Source: Magnolia sinica (lineage: Eukaryota > Streptophyta > Magnoliopsida > Magnoliales > Magnoliaceae). From it: DNA of 64,000 nucleotides. The translations under genes were made by a program, and so were the position numbers. The DNA lies in contig NC_080583.1 of assembly GCF_029962835.1 (NCBI RefSeq), positions 744,001-808,000 on the forward strand, given 5' to 3'. The notes beneath the pieces are model-generated. The model saw only the letters and a program-made list of their open reading frames with translations. It had not been told where the DNA came from and made no database searches. This document shows positions 12,450 through 22,620 of the stretch, piece after piece (position 1 is the stretch's first letter; each line of letters starts with the position of its first letter).

Positions 12450-12537
12450 CTCTCGTAATAAAACTCTAAATAAAACATGCACAGGCACGGAAGTGCCCAA
12501 ACTTCACAAGAAAAAGACTAAAATACCCTCCCGGCAA

Positions 12538-14359
12538 TCACAGCCGAGCTGGTCCATGGCCATGGACATTGCTAGCTAATTCCACCTGGCTATGGCTTTC
12601 TTCTCCCTTCTTCTTCGAAGCCCATCTCGACTCTTTAAAGAGAACTGCCATATCTTCCAACGTCTGCCCTCGAGTCTCCGGCAAGAACGTGTAGAAGAAG
12701 ATCCAACCAGCGGCAGCGATTCCTGCGTAAAGGAAGAACGCCCCACCGATTGTGATAGCCTTATAAAGAGAAATGAAAGTCATCGTAAGAACACCACTCG
12801 TTATACGGTTAAAAGCCACCCCAATACTCGCACCCTGGGCTCGTAGCCTCAAAGGGAAAATCTCAGAGCTGTAGACCCATGTGATAGGTCCCAGACCAGT
12901 TGAGAAGAAAGAAACGAATGTAAGGACTGTGATGATACAGACGACGATGGCCCCTGTTATCTTCTTATCTGGATTTTGATCTATTATCGTTAATCCCGTA
13001 GCGAGAGTAATGAGAGATAAGAAAACACCCCCACTGCTGAAGAGTAAGAGACGCCGCCTGCCGATCCTGTCCACTAGGAATGTTGCAATCAAGATGGTTA
13101 ATGTTTTAATGAATCCAACGGCTACGGTCACACCCAGGATTGGGTCGTTGCCTTTAATTCCAGCTTTCTGGAAAATGCGTGGGCTGTATAGGACTACTGC
13201 ATCGATGCCGGATGCTTGCTGGAAGAAATGGATTCCAACTGCAGCGATGAGGACACGGCGAACAGCTGGTGTTGGGCTAATTAGTAGTTCTTTCCACACA
13301 CCCTCACCATGGCTACGCTTTTGTACCTGAACAAAATCATCATTGCAATTCTCCGGTATTCCGACTGCTTCTTTGATATCGGCGATCCGGCTTTCAGCTT
13401 CTTCTTTAGAATCAGACGTTTTGTAGAGGACTTGTTTTGCGTCTCCAAGACGGCCTTGCATCATCAGCCAGCGTGGAGATTCGGGCATGGCTAAGACTCC
13501 GACGGCTAGGAAGACGGACGGTATTGCACCGACACCAAGCATCAGTCGCCAGCCTAGATGTAAGGAGAGCTTGGAGAAGGCGTAGTTGGATACGTATCCG
13601 AACATGATACCCGCGTTGATGAAGACTTCAGGGAGGGATGTGAGGAGGCCTCGAGATGAGGCAGGAGAGACCTCGGTGGTGTAGACGGGTGCGATTACGA
13701 GGGCGTAGCCTACTCCAATCCCTGCCACGAATCTACCTACCATTAGAAACGTGTAATTCGTTGAGAAGCCCATCAGTAGAGCGCCGGCGAAGAAGATTGC
13801 TCCGGCGAGGATGATTGTGTATCGGCGGCCTATCCAATCGGATGTTCTTCCGGCAAGTAGCGACCCGATTAGACAGTAGACATTGAGAATCCCTACGAGT
13901 ACTTCGATCTGCACGTCGCTGATCCTTAGATCTTTTTTTATAAAGATAACTGCTCCACTCATCACTCCAATATCTTTAATAATAAAAAAAAAAACAAAAA
14001 AAAAAAAAAACCCTTTTTAATAAAGATAACTGCTTCACTGATCACTCCAATATCTAAAATAAAAATATATATAAAAAAAAAACCAAGACAATCGGAATTC
14101 CCATTTGGCCATGCCATGAGAAGGACAATTTGGATTTTTAGACTTTCAACTCTCAGTTGAATCTCCAAAAATCAGGAAATGCAAAAGAAAAGCTAAAGAG
14201 ACCCAGTTCATGAGTTTAGGAAATTTTGTTAAGCATATAAATTCCTAACACAAAATCATCTTTCTCTGTTGAAAATCTTAGCATAAAAGAATTTAAAATA
14301 AACCAATTTGGTTGATAATCTCTTAATATATTATTATAGAACAAAATCATTTCTTCTAA

Positions 14360-14436
<77 letters not shown>

Positions 14437-14636
14437 CCCAATTCTCTTCTATAACTAAACATCTTCTAAAGAAAGAAATTCTCACCATAACCCAACAGAA
14501 TTGAAGTCATGGAAGCGATCATCGTGCAAGCAAAAGCGAACTTGTTCCTCCGCTTCTTCTCAGGTTGTACCATGGTCGGATCAGAGCTCTGAGAAGCGTT
14601 GGATTCTGCGGTCTTTTCGAATTTTCTATCTGCCAT
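12538..14636 (-). CDS. Polyol/monosaccharide transporter, PLT5-like (two exons)
   Basis: Proton-coupled uptake of polyols and monosaccharides across the plasma membrane, major facilitator superfamily, by family resemblance. Exon 1 is 14636-14486 (start MADRKFEKTAESNAS, ending in the first membrane segment ..SMTSILLGY) and exon 2 is 13973-12538. Donor G|GTGAG and acceptor AAAG|ATATTGG join to read ..LGYDIGVMSGAVIF.. The product is 528 residues, the usual PLT length, with twelve membrane spans. Visible sugar-porter motifs are DWIGRRYT, GRFVAGIGVGYA, PESPRWL, QQASGIDAVVLYSP, DRIGRRRLLL, GPITWVYSSEIFPLRLRAQG and PETRG. No break is seen. A TATA box lies about 135 bp upstream. The 512-bp intron carries a duplicated copy of the exon 2 start. 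Substrate specificity cannot be read from sequence. Confidence 0.9.
13933..14065 (-). repeat. Tandem duplication covering the exon 2 splice acceptor of the PLT-like gene
   Basis: The segment at about 14010-14065 repeats the true exon 2 start (13933-13985) with a few changes, including a second acceptor (TTTTAG|ATATTGGAGTGAT). Splicing to this upstream acceptor would read DIGVISEAVIFIKKG, run through a poly-Phe/Leu stretch and stop. The downstream copy gives the full-length protein. Confidence 0.75.
14364..14432. repeat. (GA)n microsatellite in the PLT-like intron
   Basis: Uninterrupted GA dinucleotide run of about 68 bp (CT on the coding strand), just inside the intron's 5' part. Confidence 0.95.
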
Positions 14637-14770
14637 TTCTCTCTACAAATCTCTAAAGAGTAACAGAGATAAGAGACTAAGGAAGAGAGACTGTTTTTTC
14701 CTTATTTTTCTCACAGCTTACAAAGTCAATTCAATTAACCATGGCTAAGTGCTTGGGAGAGCTGGAGAGC

Positions 14771-14777
14771 TTATATA
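14771..14777 (-). promoter_or_regulatory. TATA box of the PLT-like gene
   Basis: Minus-strand CTATATAAG about 135 bp upstream of the ATG. Transcription would start near 14745, giving a 5' leader of roughly 110 nt. No other promoter element is assigned. Confidence 0.55.
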
Positions 14778-14779
14778 GA

Positions 14780-15234
14780 AAGAAAAAAACCCTACATAAT
14801 AGGAGCTTCTCTATCCCTACACGCACTCTACACACATCGCACGTGCCTATGTATCACGCGTCTCCAACATCCGACCTTCACATGTCGGCAGCTTTTCTGA
14901 TCCCTCCATTTTCTTCGTGAGATGGTGGGCCACTTGATACGTGGACCCGTTTTCACGGTGGATGCCACCTTACCCACGGTCGGATCCTTCACACGTGTAC
15001 ACATACGAGTGGGTGTGTATACTTCTATGACAGACGCGGAAGAGAACGTTTTCTCCTGTATATCCGACCAAGTGACATGTAGTCGTTGGAATTAGGGTCA
15101 TATTGAAATAATCCGAACCGTTCATGTGGTCTGCCTTATATTCAATGGGGGCACCCAAAAAAACTCTCAGACTGGAATATTTCAATTCTCCACTTCTATT
15201 AACCGTTACACATTCGCCATTCATAGAAATATCT
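14780..15234. other. Upstream region of the PLT-like gene; nothing further recognised
   Basis: Contains several ACGTG-type cores (for example CACGTGCC near 14839, ACACGTGTAC near 14991) that could bind bZIP or bHLH factors. This is a composition-level remark only. Confidence 0.3.
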
Positions 15235-15690
15235 AGTTTGAGGGACTGCACCTTCAACTATGTGCCTCAAATACATAAACATACACATGCAATAGATCTA
15301 AGCAGCTCATCCTTTGGATAGAAAATTCAGGATAGTTGTTTAAGTTGGAATGTCGACCAACAATCATTTCTGGATTTTATTCTGTGTATGCCAGCCTTGA
15401 GGAATCCATGGAGAGGAAAGAACATGATTAGCCTATATATTAGATCTATATCGTATGCTCCAAGTAAACACGTGTGGAAGCGAGTAAAAAAATGAGGTAC
15501 ACTTCCTCGAGTTCTCTCAGCAAGGTTGGCCTTCCATTTTCCCAATTTACAGCTCTCTATCATATTGACTAATAATAAATGAGAAGGTGTACTGTCTAAT
15601 AGGTTGGACCATACCATAAAATACGGTCCATCCATTAGTAGGGTAGATAATGTTAATATTATAAGTTCTTACTATAAAAGGTGTTGGACC
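15235..15690 (+). repeat. Diverged repeat, right copy (partner of 9590-9923 / 11656-11740)
   Basis: Uninterrupted version of the repeat described at 9590. It shows what the target looked like before the hAT and LINE insertions: '..GTTGGACCATAccataaaatACGGTCCATCC..'. Confidence 0.6.
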
Positions 15691-16535
15691 ATTTAGGCTC
15701 GTATTATTGGTATTTATCCAACTTCATGGTGTGAGAACCACTCACACATGCTGTACTCTCAATCCAAATGAGGAATCATAATGATGAGTTAGGTTTCACA
15801 TCCAAGTTTGACCGTTAAGACCATTTCCCATAATTTAATTGGCTGCCCTGTCAAGTGGATAAAGTGTATCATACTTTTATATTTTAAGTGATATGGGATG
15901 TTTCTTAATGTGAATTTTAGATCCTTTTTGTAAATAGATATGGATGCTATTTTCCAAAATAATTTAAATCTTAGTTCTATTGAAATTTTAATATAATTAA
16001 TCAACTTCTGAAGAAAATTTTAAGGTCACAAACTTGAAAGATGAATTACCAGTGAATTAAATAAAAAGATTTATTGTCTGTTTTGAATCAAATTTGATGC
16101 ACCTGGGAAATTCATGGTGAATCTATTCAGATGCTATGACTCATATTTTTAATTCCATGAGTTTATAAGGACTTGCCGCTAATTAATGCAAAATGCCATG
16201 TTCTTATGGTCAAGGTCCTTAGGCCGAGGTTAAGGTTGTAGGGGTTTATAGGTTGGAGTTATAGTCAGGACATTATTTATACTTAGACGATACTTTTATG
16301 AGTTGTCTCCTAGGTGCAGTTTGATTTAAATATTGCGTCTTGATGCTAAAGTATATACATTCTCTTTTAAGAATGGAAGGTTTGTATTGCCATGCTGTTC
16401 AAATATCATTGTGCTTGGCTCATTAATGAATAACTTATATTAGTTAAACCTCAATAATTTGTACATCTAGTCAAGGTCTATACATAAGATTGAGAACATG
16501 GATGTTGACATTAAAAGAAAATTGATTAAGACGAA
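15691..16535. other. Intergenic; nothing recognised
   Basis: AT-rich, no supported gene. The last 250 bp could belong to the decayed copia fragment that follows, but I see no domain in it. Confidence 0.4.
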
Positions 16536-16539
16536 ATCC

Positions 16540-16850
16540 TTGACATCATAACGGAAGCAACTCGATTACATTTCTCTCGAGAGACTTGATAAAGGCTTTT
16601 TAAAAAAGGAATTTATAAGTGCATTAGAATTCACAAACTTTATAGCATATGTAAATTGCATAAAGGGAGAGCAGATGAGAGAATAAAAAAGTTGGGTGTC
16701 ATTTGGAGTATTGGTGTCTTAGAGGTGACAAATAAATATTTATGATTCATTCCCTATGACTTTTGGGAATGAACAAAAGTACTTTATACATTTATAGACG
16801 ACTATTCTTGTAATGGATATTACTTTACCACCTTGCATAAGAACACATCC
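16540..16850 (+). mobile_element. Decayed Ty1/copia fragment (integrase region)
   Basis: Forward-strand translation in pieces resembles the copia GAG-pre-integrase/integrase junction: 'RLDKLIK.GF', 'LEFTNFIACVNCIKG', then 'TFIDDYSCNGYYF'. It is an old fossil with several breaks and no LTRs visible. Confidence 0.65.
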
Positions 16851-16854
16851 AAAC

Positions 16855-17155
16855 CCTTTATATGATGCTTCACTATACACTACAAAATTTTTCCTTTAGC
16901 TGGTAAGGTTAGAACTAAAGTTGACGTTAATTGATTTTTCAATTCGGAGAAAGCTAATTCACAATTTTCATTCCATTTAAAATGTGTGCCCTTTCTTGTC
17001 AATTGAGTTAGTAGTCTAAGGATTTTAGAAAATTCTTTGATAAATCTCCTATAATATTCAACTAAATAAAAAAGCTACGGACATTGGTCACATTCTTGAG
17101 CTGCTTTTATTACTGCCTTGACCTTTGATGGATCCACATACACTTTTTTTTAAAA
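16855..17155 (-). mobile_element. Decayed Ty3 fragment (end of RT / start of RNase H)
   Basis: Reverse-strand pieces such as 'VDPSKVKAVI', 'LTQLTRKG', 'FKWNENCELAF' and 'SELKNQLT' match the Ty3 pol connection between reverse transcriptase and RNase H. It is an old fossil with many breaks and abuts both the copia fragment and the CACTA end. Confidence 0.65.
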
Positions 17156-17161
17156 AACCAC

Positions 17162-17715
17162 CACTACATGAAAATTAGAAAAAAATGACGGATTTAGAGA
17201 CGGTTCTAGACCGTCTCTAAAATTGCTTGGTTTAAAGACGCTTTAGAGACAGCCGTAAACTCTCTAAATTTTTAGACGGCCCTTGACCGTCCTTATTATT
17301 GTCTTAAAATTTTGAACGTTGACAAATCATTTAAGACGGTAAAAAACCGTCGTTAACCGCAAATAAAAGACGGCCATTGACCGTCGGGAATAAGAGAGTC
17401 CCTGACCGTCTTATATGGCAGAATTTGAGACGGTCAAAGATGGTCCCTATTAGAGACGGCCATTGACCGTCTCTTACTAGTACTTTAAGACTGTCAAGGG
17501 CCGTCTCAATTAGAGACGGTCGTTGGCCGTCTTTTCCTGTAAGTTGACAAAGAGAGACTGTAGTAGGGACGGTCCTTAGCAGTCTCTATTTGAGACTGTC
17601 AATGACCGTCTCTATTAGAGACGGTCTTTAGCCATCTTGTTATGATTATTTGAGATTGTCAAGGACGGTCTGCATTAGAGACGGTCCTAAACCGTCTCTA
17701 ATGCTCAAGTCAAAC
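17162..17715 (+). mobile_element. Left end of a CACTA (En/Spm) transposon with GAGACGGTC subterminal repeats
   Basis: CACTACATGAAAA at 17162 matches the CACTA terminal inverted repeat. It is followed by about 20 direct and inverted copies of a (T)AGAGACGGTC(A/C) motif, often as back-to-back pairs such as GAGACGGTTCTAGACCGTCTC. Known: dense short subterminal repeats in both orientations are the CACTA transposase-binding regions. A matching right end (..TTTTCATGTAGTG) was not found before the window ends, so the element is either truncated or extends past 64000 around the Athila insertion. Confidence 0.75.
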
Positions 17716-17799
17716 AATAAGAATACAAGAAATTATGAATTTCCAAAAAAAAAAAAAGTTAAAAAACTTAGAAAAATGACTAACAATGTTTAAGAAAAA

Positions 17800-18575
17800 A
17801 ATTTAGATTTTGAAAAAAAATGTAATTTTATAAAAATCTAGATTTTGAAATAAAAATTAAAAACTTTTAATAATGTTGATAATTTTGAAAAAAAAAATTC
17901 GATAAGAAAATGATATTTTGAAAAAAAAATTTAAAAAAATTAAACAAAATTGTAAAAAAATTGTCAAATTGCAAAAAAATATATTTTTTAAAAAATAAAA
18001 TTAGATTTTGTATTTTGAAAAGAAAAATTAAAAAGTTGTATAACAAAAGTGATATTTAAAAAATGATATTTTGAAGAAGAAAATTTAAAAAATTAAGCAA
18101 AATTGTAAAAAAAATTGTCAAATTGCAAAAAAATATATATTTTAAAAAATAAAACTAGATTTTGTATTTTGAAAAGAAAAATTAAAAAGTTGTATAACAA
18201 AAGTGACATTTAAAAAATGATATTTTGAAAAAGAAAATTTTTAAAATTAAACAAAATTGTGAAAAAATTGACAAATTGTAAAAAAATATATATTTTAAAA
18301 AAGAAAACTAGATTTTGTATTTTGAAAAGAAAAATTAAAAAGTTATATAACAAAAATGATATTTAAAAAATGATATTTTGAAAAAGAAAATTTAAAAAAT
18401 TAAACAAAATTGTGAAAAAATTTACAAATTGTAAAAAAAATATATATTTTGAAAAAGAAAAGTAGATTTTGTATTTTGACAAGAAAAATTAAAAAGTTAT
18501 ATAACAAAAGTGATATTTTGAAAAAGAAAATTTAAAAAATTAAACAAAATTGTGAAAAAATTGACAAATTGTAAA

Positions 18576-18672
<97 letters not shown>

Positions 18673-19020
18673 AAAACTAGATTTTGTATTTTGAAAAGAA
18701 AAATTAAAAAGTTATATAACAAGATTTCAATAAAAAAAATGATATTTTGAAAAAGAAAATTTTAAAAATGAAATGAAATTGTGAAAAAATTGTCAAATTG
18801 TAAAAAAAAATATATATTTTTTTTATAAAAAAAGAAAACTAGATTTTGTATTTTGACAACAAAAATTAAAAAGTTATATAACAAAAGTGAGATTAAAAAA
18901 TGATATTTTGAAAAAAAAAAAAGAAATTAAACAAAATTGTGAAAAAATTGAAAAAATGTAAAAAAATATATTTTTTAAAAAAGAAAACTAGATTTTGTAT
19001 TTTGACAAGAAAAATCGAAA
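17800..19020. repeat. A-rich ~154-bp tandem repeat, 7-8 units
   Basis: The landmark TAGATTTTGTATTTTGA recurs at 18002, 18156, 18309, 18463, 18678, 18840 and 18989, so the period is 149-162 bp except for one unit enlarged by a TA run. Units also share 'AAGTTGTATAACAAAAGTGA' and 'AAACAAAATTGTGAAAAAAT'. It is directly downstream of the CACTA end and may belong to that element. Confidence 0.85.
18580..18670. repeat. (TA)n microsatellite inside one 154-bp unit
   Basis: Nearly pure TA run of about 90 bp that lengthens the unit between 18463 and 18678 to about 215 bp. Confidence 0.95.
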
Positions 19021-19029
19021 AAAAAAAGA

Positions 19030-19475
19030 AAGGATCTATACCAAATTGAATGGATGTGGCCTACAATACACAATGTGGGGATAAAAAACATGTAAACGTG
19101 AAAAGAAAAAAGAAAAAGAAAAAGAAGAAGAAGAGTGTTAACTCGATGTTAAAAAAAATATATACACGTTTAAGAAAGAGGAGTGCAAATCCAAGTTCCT
19201 CAATACCTTGGTAAAAAAGAAAATGGTCTAAATTCAACGGTAATATCAGATGGTTGAGATTATCCAATCATTATGATATTAAAATAAGTGTTCTACCCAA
19301 CAGAATAGATGTGCCCTTCAACCCAAGTGCAGACCAAAGAAGATTGAAGCATATAGATGTTTAAAAAGAATAATACAAGTCAATGTTCGTCAGGATAGTA
19401 AAAAAGAAAATGGTCCAAATTAATCCAACGGCAATTTCAGACAGTTAAGATCATCCAATCAGTGTGACCTTTAGA
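19030..19475. repeat. Diverged ~245-bp tandem duplication
   Basis: Two copies (19038-19270 and 19295-19475) share 'GAATGGATGTG', 'AAAAAAGAAAATGGTC', 'CAACGG.AAT.TCAGA' and 'GAT.ATCCAATCA' in the same order. Confidence 0.55.
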
Positions 19476-20250
19476 GAGGGTACAGGTATGCCAGGGGTTG
19501 CCAACATTAAGAATTGGTACCAAATGCATACATTAGTATAGGCCATTCTCATGTTATCATTTTTCGGCTATTAACTCATCTCCAAAACAATGAGATGTAA
19601 ACTTGCACAGCTTAGATATAGTTTAAGCTGCTTATTAATTAAAAAGGAACTGGAATATAGTTAATTAAGCCAAATGGAATCTCAAAAAAAGAAAAAAAAA
19701 AAAAGACGACCAACATCCATCCAATCGTACCAAGTCCACCAATCAAGTGGTAGAGATTGTTCCATGAAAGACATTCACAGCTCTCCACCCATCCACAGTC
19801 GGCCCCCACATATTAGCTCCAAGGACTCCAAAATAGTAAAACATAACACATAAGTCTCACTAGAAACCCTAGAACTTACAGAAACACAAGACATTGAAAC
19901 AGACAGAATTTTTTCCAAATGGAATCAAATTAATATCAGAGGTTAGTTTCCAAACACCACTAGTAGAATCGAACAATCTTTAACAAGAAAACAAAATCAA
20001 ACCCTACAACCCCTGGAATTCAACATACAGCCTCATCAAAACAACAAAATTCAAAGGTGAAAAAATCATTATAAGAGCGATTTCATGACCCACCTGAGAT
20101 TATTGAGTTCTTATGATTTGAAATCACATCCTAAATATATGATGGAAAAATATATGGACGATGTCGATATACATAAAATATATCAAGTTGGGCCATACAC
20201 GGTTAGAGTAACACCTATGAAGGAGTTATTTAAATAGTGAAATGGTGCTA
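19476..20250. other. Intergenic; nothing recognised
   Basis: No supported coding sequence; A-rich tracts near 19685. Confidence 0.4.
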
Positions 20251-20254
20251 TAAG

Positions 20255-20990
20255 GTCACCTCTTGGGAACTTCCCATGAGGTTAATCTGTGTGCGCCCCA
20301 CCATGATGTATGTAGAACATCAACACCATGCATTTGATGTGTCCCATTTAAGTCCAAAAATAGTCGTATACAAAACTCAGGTGAGCCATAGCATCTAAAA
20401 TTATTTGAAGACATCCCTAAAATATATAAAAGCATTCAATTGGTGGGGCCCACATGAGTTTTGGATGTGTGTGAAACTTGGGTTGACTCCTCATCCAAGT
20501 GGGACACGTGTATAATGAATGGGTTGGATCTATGAACCACATCTAGGTGGGCCCAATAAATGATTATGAATGTTTTAATGGGAGCGTAACCCTCTCAACT
20601 ATAGTATGTGGTGTGGCCCACCCAAGTCATGGATTGACTTTATTTTTAAGGTCGTGGCTACCATGGAATGGTGCATCTGACTGACAGGGCAAATCCAAAG
20701 TTCAAGTGGACCCACCATAGAAAAGAGTGGGATAGTGACACCCACTATTGAAACCTTCTTAGGGCCTGCCGCGGTGTTTATATTTGAGATCCAACCTGTT
20801 TATAAGTTAATACAGACATGGATGCAGTTGAAAATTGGTCTGACCCCTCATCCAAGTGGGACACACATAATGAGTGGGTTGGATATGTGAATCACATTTA
20901 GGCAGGCCCAATATATGATTATGAATGTTATAAGGAAACCCCTCCATTATATTATGTGGTGTGGCCTACATTTAGACTGATGTTTGTGTT
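20255..20990. repeat. Dispersed 'GTGGGCCCA' family repeat with internal ~365-bp duplication
   Basis: Blocks at 20485-20585 and 20850-20940 match ('CCTCATCCAAGTGGGACAC', 'GTGGGTTGGAT', 'CCCAATA.ATGATTATGAATG'). A block at 20625-20700 recurs inside the CACTA at 46858-46930. Confidence 0.6.
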
Positions 20991-20994
20991 TTCC

Positions 20995-21250
20995 CTTCAT
21001 TCATATTTTTTTTTTTGATATTATGAACATGTTGGATGACAAATAAACATTACTGTGGGCCCAAGGAAGGTATCAACGGTGGAAGTCATTATTCCACACC
21101 GTTTTGTGTGACATGGTCCACTTGAATTATGGATTTACCGAAAATTTGGGATCAACCCACACCATTCATCTATTTTTCGATATCATTTTATAGAATTATC
21201 CAAAAAATGAATCATATCCAAAGATTAAATGGACCACACCACAAATAAGG
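20995..21250 (+). repeat. Block shared with the inner CACTA (partner 47812-48065)
   Basis: Shares 'GATATTATGAACATG', 'CCCAAGGAAGGTATCAACGG', 'CATGGTCCACTTGA' and 'CGAAAATTTGG' in order with 47812-48065. The likeness continues into the neighbouring MITE sequence on both sides of the comparison. Confidence 0.75.
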
Positions 21251-21570
21251 GGAACGAATTGGCTCCTCCCCTACATCATCCAATGGCTTGTGGTTGGTGC
21301 TGTGTGGGCCCAACCATGATGTATTTTTACAAATACATGGATGAAGGGAAAAACTAAAATATCAACTTGATCCAAAACTTTAGTGGCCTCCTAAAAATTT
21401 TCAATGGTAGACGTTTAGTTTATATTATTTCCTATAATGTGGTCCACTTCAGATTTTTATAGGCATCAATTTTGAGCTTATGTAATAAAATTATATGTTA
21501 AAATGGATGGATGAAGTGGATAAAATGAATAAATCATGGTGGGCCTCACAGGATTTACTTAGTACGCTTG
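21251..21570. mobile_element. Foldback MITE, copy F (internally shortened)
   Basis: Left terminus 'GAATTGGCTCCTCCCC..GGTTGGTGCTGTGTGGGCCC', interior 'GATGAAGGGAAAAACTAAA', right terminus 'ATCATGGTGGGCCTCACAG'. Same family as copy A, with part of the interior lost. Confidence 0.6.
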
Positions 21571-22062
21571 GAATCAGATTGGCTGTTTGCCCAACACCTA
21601 CCAATGGCTGGTGGTCGATGCTCTGTGGCCCCACCATGATGTATGTGTTTCATCCATGCCGTCCATATATTTTTTCCGATAATTTTACATTATGAGACCA
21701 AAAATGAGATATCCAAATCTCAAGTGGACCACATTATAGGAAACAATGTTGAATGAGCGTCGACCATTAAAAACATTTTGGTAGCCATAAAAGTTTTGGA
21801 TCAAGCTGATTTTTGTTTTTTTCTCTTCATCTGATCTTTTATGACCAAATCAACAGATTGGATGTCAAATAAACAGTACAGTGGGCCTTTGGAGGAATTT
21901 AATGGTGGATATCCAATCACTATTGTTCTCATGTGGTGTAAACCACCTGAGATTTATATCCCTCTAATTTTTGGCATAAACCTCTAAAATGATCTTTAAA
22001 AATAGATGAACGGAATGGATGAAACACATACATCATGGTAGGGCCCACAGAGCACCTTCCGC
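21571..22062. mobile_element. Foldback MITE, copy B
   Basis: Starts 'GATTGGCTGTTTGCCC..GGTCGATGCTCTGTGGCCCC' and ends with the reverse complement 'ACATACATCATGGTAGGGCC'. The interior matches copy C at 48067-48583 closely ('GTGGACCACATTA', 'TCAAGCTGAT', 'AACAGTACAGTGGGCCTT'). Confidence 0.75.
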
Positions 22063-22079
22063 GCTTAAAACAGACCGCG

Positions 22080-22151
22080 CGCGCGCCCATCTTTCATTCC
22101 CTCCCTCTCTCTTTCTCTCTGTCTCTCTCTCACCCCTGCTGTCCCTCGCCG

Positions 22152-22192
<41 letters not shown>

Positions 22193-22335
22193 GCGCTCGC
22201 GCGCATCCTCTCTCTCTCTCGGTCCTCTCTTCACCGCGCCGTCTCTCTGTTTCTTTGTCTCTCTCGGTGCTCTCTCTCACGCATCCACACGAGGTATCTC
22301 TCTCTCTCTCTCACTCTCTCTCTCTCTCAATCTCA
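22080..22335. repeat. GC-rich run followed by interrupted (TC)n
   Basis: A CG-alternating stretch (22078-22090, again at 22191-22205) is embedded in long TC dinucleotide runs. Frames across it are serine/leucine-rich artefacts of the repeat. Confidence 0.8.
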
Positions 22336-22349
22336 ATACCGATTGAAAC

Positions 22350-22460
22350 GATTTGGGGATTTGGGGATTTAGGGATTTGGGAATTTAGGGATTTAGGGAT
22401 TTGGGGATTTAGGGATTTAGGGATTTGGAGATTTAGGGATTTAGGGATTTAGGGATTAAG
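22350..22460 (+). repeat. 8-bp GGGATTTA tandem repeat
   Basis: About 13 copies of GGGATTTA/GGGATTTG. It resembles the plant telomere heptamer TTTAGGG with one added base, so the period is 8 rather than 7. Confidence 0.9.
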
Positions 22461-22462
22461 GT

Positions 22463-22620
22463 GGGCCCTACTGAGTTTACTCAGTACAATAAGAGCGTAC
22501 TGAGTAACTCAGTATGCAATCCGATTTCCTCTGCAGCATCACCGTGATCTATGGCCCCACCATGATGTATATATTTTATCCATGCCATTCATCTATTTTT
22601 ACAGATCATTTTAGGGCTTT
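22463..22620. mobile_element. Foldback MITE, copy E (partial, ACTGAGTAACTCAGTA termini)
   Basis: Carries the palindromic GCGTACTGAGTAACTCAGTA terminus followed by the family core 'CCCCACCATGATGTATAT' and 'ACAGATCATTTTAGGGCTTT'. The rest of the element is absent. Confidence 0.6.

Noticed and set aside
18540-18722. Tyr/Ile repeat protein
   Set aside because: Translation of a (TA)n run.
22019-22372. Long Ser/Leu- or Arg/Glu-rich open frames on both strands
   Set aside because: Artefacts of (TC)n and GC-alternating microsatellite sequence.
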